DNA from: Panax quinquefolius | Lineage: Eukaryota; Streptophyta; Magnoliopsida; Apiales; Araliaceae | Direction: 5' to 3' | DNA: 64,000 nucleotides | Assembly (NCBI GenBank): GCA_020205615.1 | Contig: CM035168.1 | Span: 6,080,237 to 6,144,236, forward strand | Shown here: piece after piece, positions 23,293-33,863 of the stretch | How the letters are laid out: the number at the start of each line of letters is the position of its first letter | How positions within the stretch are numbered: position 1 is the first letter of the stretch | The notes under the pieces: model-generated | Databases searched by the model: none | The model's input: the letters and a program-made list of their open reading frames with translations, nothing else | Told to the model about the DNA's origin: nothing | Program-made: the position numbers and the translations under genes

Positions 23293-23833
23293 ACTATTCT
23301 GTTAGAACATCCTGTTTGTGCGGATAACGCATGACCTGATTCAATTCTTTATTATTCTGTTGGAATATCCTGTCTGTGCGGATTACGCATGACCTGGTTC
23401 TATTCTTTGTTACTCTATTGGAATAACCTGTCTATGTGGATTACCGCATGCATGGTGAATGATCCTTTGTATTCATTCCTTATTAACTTGTGGAAATGAT
23501 CTGTCTACGTAGAATACCGTATGGCAGGAGAAAATCCATTTGCAGTTTCATATATTTTATTATACTCAGTTGGTTAAAGTTTTGGCTTCTATACTCCATG
23601 AAATTAGTAGAATATCCTGGATATTTGCGCTTCATTCAGTATCTTTTCATGGAAATATTTTTCTGAGCATTCTTGAATTTTTACTCCACAAAGCAGTATC
23701 ATGTTGACAATTTGGATGTTATTGGTTCCTGGATAAATTAATTTATAAATCTTTAAAATTTATTCTTGAACTTGTTTTTATTGAATTATTATGTCATTGT
23801 CATCATCCTCATGTTTATATTATGTTGAAAGTC

Positions 23834-24074
23834 ATCTGTGGCCTGTAGTGCATAGATGGACTTGGTATGATTATGACCAGGGATTATTCGGTATAATCAT
23901 GATCGTAATGTTATAAATGATGTGGTAAAAGTCCTCATTGGCCCGTATTGCATTGATGGACAGTTGTTGGCATGATCATGACCATTGATGAAAACACGAA
24001 TATCCTTAGCCCATAGTGCATGGATAATTTGTGGTTGTGATACTAATGAATATCCTTGGCCGTAGTGCAGGGAT
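23834..24074 (+). repeat. Leader stem-loop array, C-family version
   Basis: Four units. The first has arms ATCTGTG/CATAGAT around GCCTGTAGTG (23834-23857), the last ATCCTTG/CAGGGAT around GCCGTAGTG (24052-24074). Compared with ATCTTTG/CAAAGAT in the A family, stem positions change on both sides and pairing is kept, with G-T wobbles. Equivalent arrays: 35140-35395, and minus 6200-6365, 36180-36480, 40960-41205. Confidence 0.75.
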
Positions 24075-24593
24075 GGTGTGGATTATTTATTGAGTTGAGT
24101 CTTAGCGAAAAAAGTGATAGAAAACCTTTTAAATCATAGAAGATAGTAGATTTTATTCTCTACTTGACTCTTCTAATGGATTGCTTGTTCCGCTGCAGTT
24201 AAGCTTGATGTTTGTTTTATTGTATCAGTTTAACACTATTGAAGGCTAACAATAATTTATTCTGCATTATCTTAGTCATAATATTTCTTACTGGGCTAGT
24301 TGAGCTCACCCTTTTGCTTTCATTGCTCTCTTCAGGAAATGAGAACGTAAGGGACTAGTCGGGGAATGGAGTGACGGTCCAGAGGATAGCATTAGTAGTT
24401 CTCACTATTCTATGAAATAGTGTGATAATAAATGTATTGAGGACTTATTTTGAGTTTGAATACTGTCTAGAAGACAATACCTATATTAAAACTCACACTT
24501 CATGTTGTATATTTAAGGTTGTATTTGTATTCAGTACCATATATTTGGCGACTTCTAATAGGTGATGTATACCTTTTTGGGGCGTCCGTAGCT

Positions 24594-24605
24594 TGGTATC
24601 AAAGC
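24594..24605 (+). other. Primer-binding site of element C
   Basis: TGGTATCAAAGC, one mismatch from TGGTATCAGAGC, at the end of the C 5' LTR. Confidence 0.85.
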
Positions 24606-24774
24606 TTAGGGATATAATCCTGGCCGAGGTGTGAGACAAGAACTAGGAGGAGAGACGGGAATTCCTTCGCTAGTATGACCTATCTAAGTTTATTTGGTAT
24701 TTAATTGGTGGCACGTAGTATAGGGATAATATGTGATATGTTAATTAACCCTTGTTTTGTGGCGATATTTAAAA

Positions 24775-25491
24775 ATGACATCCGAGAATGTTGAGAATAG
24801 CAATGGAGCACAGAGACCGCTTGAGTCTCCACAGATCAATAATCAAGATAATGTGCATCAGGAAGGCGACAATCCTCAGGCAAACAACAACACTGACCAA
24901 ATGATGAACGATGGAATGTTCAGAGGCTTTATGCAATTCATACAACATCAGGTAAGAGCGGCTCCTGTCCAAAATGTAGGTGGAAACACTGGCAATTCTC
25001 GTACGGTCACCGCTAAGCAGTTCAAGGAACTGGGACCACCGGAGTTTTTTAGAGAGCCAAAACCACTTAAGGCGGAGACATGGATAAAGCAGTTCTGCAA
25101 GATATTTGATGTCTTAGGATGGTCCGAGGAGCAAAAGGTTCCCTTTACCACCTTCATGTTACGAGCAGAGGCAGATTACTGGTGGGAATCTGTAAAGCGT
25201 ACTCAACCTGCCGCACTGAAGATGACTTGGGAGAAGTTCCAAGAATTGTTCAATGACAAGTACTTTCCCGAAAGTATTCGTCACATGAAAGAGGTAAAGT
25301 TCATCAAGCTGGAGCAAAACAACATGACCGTGTATCGTAAGACGGGCCAAGTTTGCCGAGTTGTCCAAATATATCCCCATTTGGTTGATAATGAGGAGAG
25401 AATGACGCGAATGTTTCTAAGAGGTTTGAAACCCGAGATACGCCAATATCTTATCTCTCATAAACCGTGGTTTGTATTCGGATGTTGTTAA
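24775..25491 (+). CDS. gag: Gag of element C, N-terminal and core part (open frame)
   Basis: The frame is open for about 238 codons from the ATG at 24775, which matches the MTSENVEN start of element E; an upstream in-frame TTG is less likely. Residues 1-60 are polar and Asn/Gln-rich, followed by the retrotransposon Gag core: KQFKELGPPEFF, KIFDVLGWSEEQKVPF, ADYWWESV, FNDKYFPESIRHMKEV and MFLRGLKPEIRQYLISHK. Relatives read KFSLFGCC next; here a small change gives KPWFVFGCC and the frame ends at a TAA. The domain binds the element RNA and builds the particle. This is the best-preserved Gag in the window. Confidence 0.85.
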   Translation: MTSENVENSNGAQRPLESPQINNQDNVHQEGDNPQANNNTDQMMNDGMFRGFMQFIQHQVRAAPVQNVGGNTGNSRTVTAKQFKELGPPEFFREPKPLKAETWIKQFCKIFDVLGWSEEQKVPFTTFMLRAEADYWWESVKRTQPAALKMTWEKFQELFNDKYFPESIRHMKEVKFIKLEQNNMTVYRKTGQVCRVVQIYPHLVDNEERMTRMFLRGLKPEIRQYLISHKPWFVFGCC

Positions 25492-25860
25492 TAGGGCTCG
25501 CTTATTGGAGCGCGATAATGAGTCAACCCAACCAAAAGAGAGCAAACAAAGAAAATGATAATATCGAAGATAGCGATCATCGAGCGGTGACAATATGCGT
25601 GGAGGAATCAACATGCCAGAAATGGTAACCACTTCAGGTAATCATGGCCAAAATAATAAGAATGGACATTTCAAGAAGAGAGATTCAACAATGATGGAAA
25701 GACGTCAAAGATCAAGACCCGTTGTTAAGGAAGGAGAACGACCACCTATCATATGCTTCAAATGCGAGGGAGGACATATCACCAAACTGTGCGCATCAGT
25801 CCAAAATGTGTTATAATTGTTGAAGACAAGGTCACCTAGCTCGATTTTTGCTCGTTCGGG
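25492..25860 (+). pseudogene. C-terminal gag of element C with damaged zinc knuckles
   Basis: After the frame break, PPIICFKCEGGHITKLC (frame of 25595-25816) is a CCHC knuckle with one residue missing between the second Cys and the His. The second knuckle is CYNC followed directly by a TGA stop, then RQGHLARF in frame. Both changes would weaken RNA binding. Confidence 0.75.
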
Positions 25861-25974
25861 GAAGGCAAGTTCACCGGGATAGAGGCACCAAAGGTCATTC
25901 CCCGTAAAAGTCAAAGCCGGTAGTTCAAGGAGAGCGTTTGTTGTGACCTCCCGTAAAGCAAGGAACTCTAACGA

Positions 25975-26340
25975 GGTCATCACGGGTAACCTTATCATAA
26001 ACTCTAAATAAGTCTATACCTTATTTGATAATCTGCTTTTACCATTCTTTTATTTCTCCTACTTGGCGCCAACGCTTAAATTAGACTCGGAGAAATTAGA
26101 CTTTGACTTATCCGTTGAAACTCCGCTGGGAGAAACCTTCATTACATCCAATGTTTATAAGTCTTGTTTAGTTCAAATCAAGACCAAGACGTTACTTCGT
26201 CGATCTTATTTCTTTGAAAATACTTGCATTTGATGTGATTCTAGGATTGATTGGTTAACTACTCATCATGCAAAAATTGATTATTTTCGTAAGGTTGTTA
26301 GCTTTCATATTCCTAACCAACCTATTATGCTAATTCAAGC
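25975..26340 (+). pseudogene. Protease domain of element C, degenerate
   Basis: ITGNLIINSK, a stop, VYTLFDN and then a scrambled active-site region (CTGCTTTTACC where relatives have CGGTGCTACC) replace LLDTGATHSF. Downstream LDSEKLDFDLSVETPLGETF and ILAFDVIL are readable in separate frames. The catalytic DTG is not present as read. Confidence 0.7.
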
Positions 26341-26394
26341 AACCAAACCATTAAAATCAATCAACGCTCATCTCAAGCCATAAAGCTATTCGCT

Positions 26395-26523
26395 TATTGA
26401 AAAACGGATGTCAAGCTTTCTAAGCTCATGTCACGGATCTAAACAAAAATACATCAGTTTTGAATGATATTTCTATTGTTAATAAATTTCCTGACGTATT
26501 CCCTGAAGAACTTCTTGGCTTAC
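26395..26523 (+). pseudogene. Reverse transcriptase of element C, 5' piece before insertion G
   Basis: KNGCQAF-AHVTDLNKNTS and FPDVFPEELLGL are the N-terminal RT region, cut by solo LTR G at 26524. The frame resumes at 30382 with [20 protein letters not shown], and the CTTAC target duplication lies exactly between the pieces. Confidence 0.85.
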
Positions 26524-29500
26524 TGTAACACCCCCAAAATAGGTCCAAATCATCCAACCTATTCTGAGTCGCCAAATACATGGTACAGAAAATAACTACA
26601 ACTTTACTACTACAATTATCATGCAAAATACAACAACACATATACTGGGAGTTTTAAAACCAACTGTGACTCATGTCCCAACTATGGACATCACCTCACA
26701 GTGATACCTTACATAAAGGTACAATCTAGAACTGTTTTAGAAATTAAAATCTTTGGGAAGTGCTTAAGGAAACCTTCGTACATAGGAGGCCATGAATCTA
26801 AGTTATGATAGATATCATATGTCCAGAGAATTATCCTTGGTTGATCCAATAGACCCCAAAGAAAAACGAGAAGATTACTATCATGTTCCTTCCAATGGTG
26901 AGTCTTCTCTTAACATATAACTATCTCCACCGTCTGCGATTGAACATTATATTTTAACCCAACTCCAAGATCATATAGGTAGTGCTCGTAGATATACTCA
27001 GCAAGTGGATGTGCACAACCCTTTCTTAAAATAACAAGAGATTGTATGTCATTAGACATCTTGTACGATAGTGGCAAAACACCCTTCCAAAGTTGGGTTC
27101 ACCTCACCCTATTCGGTTCACCAAAATTAAATATCAAATAACATATACAATACGACACACTCATCTAAAGTTCTCAATAAAATTATTTCCATACTATTTA
27201 GGGAGAACCTCTACAAATTTATGTAACCATCGCTCTATTCCCCTCATTATCCCCGCCGAATCCCAAGAACACTCTTATTACCCGAAAGGAATTGTGAAGC
27301 AAAAGGGTGAGCACAACTAGCTTCAAGAAAGAATATCATGACTAAAGATAATTAAATTATCAACACCTTTCATCATCGCAAGAATAAATCGTAGATTTAG
27401 AACATATGGTAGATGATAAAACTTTTCAACCATAGTTAAGCAAATGAACGAGCAATCCATTAAAGAGTCAAATAGACCATAGTAGTCTATTATCTTCTTC
27501 ATGTTAAAAGTCCACCAACAATGCTTTAACCTCAGAACATTATTCAATGTATCCTATTCACGGTCCATGTGAATAACTCATAATCATAATTATAGTTCTA
27601 ATTTTTTCTTCTCATCCAAGACGAAGATATTTTTCATCACATGTCTTTACCTGAAATATCAAAGATCATGGTTATACCAAATCACAGTTCCTGTTCATAA
27701 TCATACTAATAAGTTCATCTTTGCACTACGGGCCAAAGATATTCATTAACAGTTCATCTTTTCACTACATGCCAAAGATATTCATCAACAGGTCATCTTT
27801 GCACTACGGGCCAAAGATATTCAACAACAGGTCATCATTGCACTATGGGCCAAAGATGTTCATCAACAATTCATCTTTGCACTACAGGCCAAAGATATTC
27901 ATATCTCAAAGAAATATATAATTATTTCAGAATTTATATAAACAATAATTATAACCATGTTGATCAATTCACCTTTGCACTTAAGCTAAAAATATTCAAT
28001 TATAAATTCAATGGTCATGATCATACTAGTCAACAATTCATCTTTGCACTACTGGCCAAAGAGAACCCATAGTCAACTGGCCAAAGAGAACCCATAGTCA
28101 CGATCATACCAATAATCTACCCATCTTTACACTTAAGTCAAAGAGAAATTTCATCACCAGGATTATAAAAATGTTATATATGATAATAAAAATAATACGA
28201 TCAACAACTGCATTTAATTTCAAGAGTAAGATTCATAAATCAATGATTTCATAACACCTTAATCCAAATGTTATAAATCACTTAATAATCTCATAATCTA
28301 ATATTATTAATACTACCATAATATTTTAATAATTTCTTAAACTTATAAATAATTTATTTTAATTGTTTACACTTTACTAATTAATGCATTTAATCATACT
28401 AAAATTCCAAACTCATAAGATTTCATCACCAATAACCAACAACCTCATCAAAAATCTGCATATACCATATATAGGATTCCCAAGCCATAAAATCCTATTT
28501 TTCAATTTTGTTACTTCACATAACATATTTAATTTATTTATTCATAACTAGTCCATTTTCATGAAAAATACCAAATCAGTTCCAAAAATATTTCTTTTCT
28601 GGGATTTAGCATAATATAGTCCCATATTGAACATATATTTTTCTCGAATTTTTAAAATTCATTTACTATTTTTCACATGGTCAAAACTTGCCGAATATTT
28701 AGACATTTATCATAAATTGTACTGTTGTCCAAAAATTCCAAAATTTACAAAATATACTGAAGTTATATAGATGTACTCTCAATAAAAATTTTACCAATTT
28801 TGGAGTTAACCACAAGGAGTTATAAGGGTTTACTTTTAAAATAGTCTTTTCTCATAAAATCCATAACTCCTAATCTATACATCCAAAAATCGCCATTTTT
28901 GGACACAATCAAGGAAACTCATCAAATTATCATTTTAAACTTTTCCAGAATTTTTGAAGGTCTGAAAAATTACGAAACATGATAAACATAATAATCCTTA
29001 AAATCCCTTACCTCAAAAGAGCAGTACTTCTGACCGGAATATCGGATGAAAAGCCGAAGCAAACTTGGACTGAATAACAACTCTCCAAGTATCTAAATAC
29101 TCATAAAAATAAGCTCGAGAATATAGAGAGAGAGAAAACTTCAGTTTCTGGTGTGATTTTCAATTCTAACCTAAGCGTCTATTTATAGGAAAATGTTAGC
29201 ACGCCGAAGCAGACTTGACCTGCTACCTGATGGCTTTACCTGCTACTATTGCCACCCACCACAATTGAATTAGAATTTCAACATATTTCTTCACCAACCA
29301 TAGGTGGGGCCCACGCATTCTAGAATTTTCTACCAAAATGATATATTCCGAAACTTCAACAATTTCTGAACTAGTCACCTCTTAAAATTCATAACAATTC
29401 ATACGTTCATTTTTAACGGTTCAAAATTTGTGGACATATACTCAACTTATATATGTATAACATATCCAAAAATCACAACGATCCAACGGTCGGATTAAAA

Positions 29501-30376
29501 ATTATAACTCTGGTTTGATTTTTAATACTTCCATTCTGCCAAAAATACTGATAAAACACCTCAACATTAATTCCTTCATTTATAACCACATAAATAAATC
29601 CATTATTTATATCTACATCAAATAAATATTTCCTTATCATATTAATTAATTAAACACAAATAATATTACAGAATCACAATTATGACAACCAGCAGTTCCC
29701 AGAAAAGAGGGGGCTTTCCAATAAGGATTTCTCCTTACTGGTTCGCAATTAGGTGACCAAACCTCTCCTTGATAGAACTTTCTAGACATTGCCAATAATG
29801 TTATCTAATAAATTTATTCAAATAATATGAATTATTGATCTGATAATGAGAAATAATGTGCAGTGACAATTATTACAACAACAATAATATAAACTATCAA
29901 CGCAGCAATTATTGAATCAATAAAATAAAATATCGAATAAAGAATTACTATAACAATTATCGAGTAGTGCCTTCACGTACGTAAGAATCAATAATTCAAA
30001 ATATCACGTGCAATACCGTGTTCTACAAAGGCAACCACGCCAGACATCACGTATTTTAACCACCAGGTATTCCAACAGTGTTAATGGTAACAACTACGCC
30101 GTTATTTATAAAAACTCAAACTTTTCATTTTCTTCATCCGATAGTTATTCTGTTATAGGGCCCACAAATGGCTGCGCCGTCGTACGAATATTCCCCAACA
30201 ACAAGAATATTCCACGACCAAACGAATATTCCCCAATAGAAATGAGTATTTTATAACCACTTGCGTATTTTGAAAATTTTATATATATCATCCTTAACTT
30301 TAATTTTTTATCAATTTAACCATTTACCAAATAAGAAAATTGAATACTTTTATTTCATAAAATTCGGGGTCTTACA
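26524..30376 (-). mobile_element. Solo LTR G (minus strand) inside the RT of element C
   Basis: Runs from TGTAACACCCCC to CGGGGTCTTACA with perfect 5-bp duplications CTTAC (26519-26523 and 30377-30381) and no coding sequence. At 3.85 kb it is longer than the other LTRs; the extra length is an unfamiliar block at about 26650-27300 and an expanded stem-loop array with at least five units (27717-27905, first one perfect at 27717-27740, plus one near 28039). TATA box at 29179-29187, hairpin block at 29700-29795. The CAACGATCCAACGGTCGGAT string (about 29478) is shared with the F LTR, so G and F form a subfamily. Confidence 0.9.
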
Positions 30377-30381
30377 CTTAC

Positions 30382-31130
30382 CCCCAGAGCATGAAATTGA
30401 ATTTTGTATCGACCTTGAACCCGGTACAAAACCCATTTCCAAAGCCTCATATCGAATGGCTCCTATCAACTTCGTGAGTTAAAGACCCAATGCAGAATTG
30501 TTGTACATCTGTTCCATTCATCCTAAAGACGTCTCCTTGGGGTGCTCTTTGTTCTATTCGTGAAGAAGAAAGATGGGAGTATGCGACTTTGTATTGATTA
30601 TCGAGAGTCGAACCATGTCACTATCAAAATAGATATCCATGCCTTGCATTGATGACTGTTTCGACCGGCCATAAGGCGCCAATTTCTTTTCAAAGATTGA
30701 TCTTCATTCCGGATATCACCAATAAGATTAGAACCGGATGACATTCCAAAGACTCGCTTTAACTCCAAGACAAGCATTATGAATTCCTAGTCATGTCTTT
30801 TGGATCGACTAATGCTCTACGCCGCTTCATGGATATGAAGAACCGAGTATTCAAGAAATATTTGGATCACTTTGTGGTCGTCTTTATTGATGACATCCTC
30901 ATATATTCCATAAGTTGTGAAGATCATGAGCAACACTTGAGGCTGATACTCCAAAAGCTTCGTGAAAACAAGTTTATGCCAAGTTGAAGAAATGCAAGTT
31001 CTAGCTTGAGGAAGTAGCATTCTTTGGGCACGTAGTATCAAGTCATGGAATATCTGTTGACCCGACAAAGATTGAAGCAATTCAAAACTAGGAGCAACCT
31101 AAATCAGTGATCGAAGTACTTAGCTTTCTG
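30382..31130 (+). pseudogene. Reverse transcriptase of element C, main part
   Basis: Continues the RT after insertion [22 protein letters not shown] starts it, then frames break around 30480-30780. The frame 30793-30987 carries [24 protein letters not shown] and the catalytic [13 protein letters not shown] (about 30871-30915), so the active-site aspartates are kept. The finger part is frameshifted. Confidence 0.82.
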
Positions 31131-31137
31131 GTTTAAA

Positions 31138-31650
31138 TTGGTTTATTATCGGAGATTCGTGGAAGGATTTTCTCGAATCGCTACTCCACTAACTCAGCTG
31201 ACTCGAAAAGATACAAAATTCGATTGGAGCGAGGAATGTGAGAAGAGTTTTCAAGAACTCAAGAGGAGACTCATTTCAAAGACTGTTCGACAATACCATC
31301 TCGCTTTCGGAGGATTTGTCATCTACAAAGATGCTTGAGCAAAGGGTTAAGATGTGTTCTCATGCAAAGCATGGGAAAGTCATAGCCTATGCCTCTCTAA
31401 GAACTCAAAGAATATGAGAGGAATTATCCTACTCATGATCTAGAGTTGAAGTCATTGTCTTTGCACTTAAAATTTGGAGGCATTACTTGTATAGGGAGAA
31501 AATGAAGATCTTTACGGTTCATAAAAGCCTCAAATATTTTTTCACTCAAAAGGAACTCAACATGCGACAACGACGTTGGCTTGAATCTGCTGAAAGATTA
31601 CGATCATACCATCCCGGAAAAGCGAACGTGGTAGTGGCGCATCGAGTAGA
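31138..31650 (+). pseudogene. RNase H region of element C, broken
   Basis: [19 protein letters not shown] and [18 protein letters not shown] (31138-31338) are the connection region. The DASCKGLGC segment is lost to a stop after YKDA. Later [20 protein letters not shown] is readable from 31519, but the Asp before HKS is Val (TVHKSL). A full set of catalytic acids is not present. Confidence 0.8.
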
Positions 31651-32740
31651 AGATCATATGCGGCACGAAAGTGCGATATTGTCAATGCAAAGGCCCATTT
31701 TGTGTGACTTGCAAAGGATGGAGATAGAGTTAAAGACTCCAGGGACCCATATGATGATGGTACGAGTAGAACCGACTTTAATTGATAAATTTAAAGCTGC
31801 TCAAGCTACAGACCTGGAGCTGATGCGTATGAGGAAGAAAGTGCAAGAAGGTGCTATGCCGGAAGCAAGAATAGATGAAGAAGGAATACTTCGAGTCAAC
31901 TCCAAAATTTGTGTTCCTAATGACCCTGATTTAAAGTATAAAATCATGATGGAGGTGCACAACACGCCGTTTGCAATCCATCGTGGGAGTACAAAATGTA
32001 TCATGATCTTTGTCATACATTTTGGAAAGAGATAGCGTTGTTTATCTCAAGGTGTCTAACTTGTCAACAAGTCAAGGCGGAGCATCAAGTACCAAAAGGT
32101 CTATTGCAACCACTTGAAATTCCAGAATGGAAGTGGAAGCACATTACAATGGATTTCAAGCATCGGTCTTCCCAAGGTTTCTCAAGGTATAGATGCAATT
32201 TGGGTCATTGTTGATAGATTGACCAAGTCTGCTCATTTCTTACCAATACGAGAAACTTATACACTTGAACGTCTTACTCGTATGTACATAAACGAGATTG
32301 TAAGACTGCATGGTATGCCAGTATCCATAGTTTCTGATCGAGACCCAAGATTCACTTCACGATTTTGGGTTAGTTTGCAAAAAGCTATGGGCATGGATTT
32401 ACGATTTAGTTCGGCATATCATTCTCAGACGGACGGACAATTAGAGAGGACTATTCAAACTATGGAAGATTTATTAAGACTCTTTGTCCTTGACTTCAAG
32501 GGAAGTTGGGATATGTTATTACCATTAGTGGAGTTTTTCTACAACAACAGTTATCAAGCAAGTATTGGCATGGCTCCATTTGAGGCGTTGTATAGAAGAA
32601 AGTGTCGTTCTCCAGTATGTTGGGATGAGGTGGGTGAAGTAACGTTGTTGGGACCGGAGTTGGTACGTATGACTACGAAAAAGATTCAAACGTTTTTCAA
32701 GCCAAAGTTTACTGCCAAGTATATCTCGTATTCATAACGT
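31651..32740 (+). pseudogene. Integrase of element C, frameshifted, GPF region deleted
   Basis: The N-terminal part (frame 31487-32035) ends in AIHRGSTKC and HTFGKR, so the first half of the HHCC site is altered; [14 protein letters not shown] follows in another frame. The core (frame 32114-32737) has [30 protein letters not shown] and [14 protein letters not shown] with the second Asp and the Glu. After TTKKIQT at about 32690 the sequence jumps to the [10 protein letters not shown] segment, so about 230 bp with the GPF motif are missing. Confidence 0.83.
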
Positions 32741-32761
32741 TTTTCACATATCCATGTTACG

Positions 32762-32995
32762 TTGATATGTGGAAGACCCAAACCATATTTAACGTATGAA
32801 GAGGTTCCTATTAAAATCTTGGATAAGAAGGAACATGTTCTACGCTCCAAGTTTATACCTGAAGTCAAAGTTTTGTGGAGGAACCACGATGTTGAGGAAA
32901 TGACCTGGGAGTTAGAATTTGAAATGAAATCAAAGTATCCTTACCTCTTCGACATACCAGGTACGTACCTCAATTTCGAGGGTGAAATTTCATAA
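32762..32995 (+). CDS. Chromodomain of element C (open)
   Basis: From LTYEEVPIKILDKKEH on, the frame is open to the stop at 32993-32995. Recognisable features are VKVLWRNHDVEEMTWELE, with the tryptophans of the chromodomain core, and a C-terminal FEGEIS. In chromoviruses this domain binds histone marks and targets integration to heterochromatin. It is a fragment of the polyprotein and not a separate gene; the apparent ATG start is incidental. Confidence 0.75.
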   Translation: MICGRPKPYLTYEEVPIKILDKKEHVLRSKFIPEVKVLWRNHDVEEMTWELEFEMKSKYPYLFDIPGTYLNFEGEIS

Positions 32996-33006
32996 GAAGG
33001 GGAGGT

Positions 33007-33822
33007 TGTAAGACCCCAACTTTTATGAATAAAGATGATTTTTCTATAAATATCATTTTTGAATATTATGGAATGAATTTGACATAATGTTATAGTTATG
33101 GGTAATATTTATAAATTTTGCGAAGTACGCAGGTTGTTATATAATATTCGATTGGTAGGGGAATATTCGTTTTAACGAAAATATTAAATGCAACTACACA
33201 ATCATTGGTAGACCCATAACTAATTATTGTCGGATGATCGAGAAAATGACAAAAATATTTTATGAAAATAATGGCGGAAGTTTTACTGTTAACTGTTGAA
33301 ACACCCGGTGTTAAAAGAAGTACGATGTCTGGCGATAATAAGTAATACGGTATTGATTATTGATGCTACGTGAAAGTCACTCGGTTTTGTTCAATTATTG
33401 CTTGATAATTCTTCGCGATAGTATCTCACGTTATTTGATTCAATTATTGTCAATCTCAGTATATATTATTAAATCAATAATTGAGATGACAAAGTTATTA
33501 ATATTATTATTTGCAATATTAACGATGTCTAGAAGTTCTGTCAAGGAGAGGTTTGGTCACCTAATTGTGTGCCAATAGGAGAAATCCTTATTGGAAATCC
33601 CTCAATTTCCCTGGAACGACCTAGTCGATTAATATTGTGAATTATAATAACGGTGATAAATGTTGTAAAAATTATTAAGGTGATTTTTATGAAGTTTTGC
33701 TTATTTTATGGACCCCCATTTACCCATTTTTCAAAATAATCGGTAGAAATTTCTTAAAAGGTGGGCCCACATGTGGGGCCCATGAAAGAAAAAATGGGGA
33801 GGGAAATCAGGAAGTCATGAGA

Positions 33823-33863
<41 letters not shown>

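Larger units (their letters stand above)
5538..24590 (+). mobile_element. 5' LTR of element C (split by insertions I/B/A and H)
   Basis: The LTR pieces are 5538-5662, 19067-20563 and 23293-24590, about 2.9 kb together, and match the 3' LTR at 33007-35651 in order. It starts TGTAAGACCCTAAC. It carries the U3 hairpin block (19467-19556), a TATA box altered to TACAAATAGG at 20100-20109, an AT microsatellite, an array of about 65-bp units and the four-unit leader hairpin array (23834-24074). The end reads GGGGCGTCCGTA where sister elements have GGGGCGTCACA. Confidence 0.85.

Noticed and set aside
27716..27905. CRISPR array (regular short repeats with spacers)
   Set aside because: Plant LTR context, repeats of stem-loop type, no spacer diversity or cas genes. 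They are the leader stem-loop array.
27721..27921. 66-codon frame with HYGPKIF repeats as a repeat protein
   Set aside because: It is a translation of the leader stem-loop array of solo LTR G.
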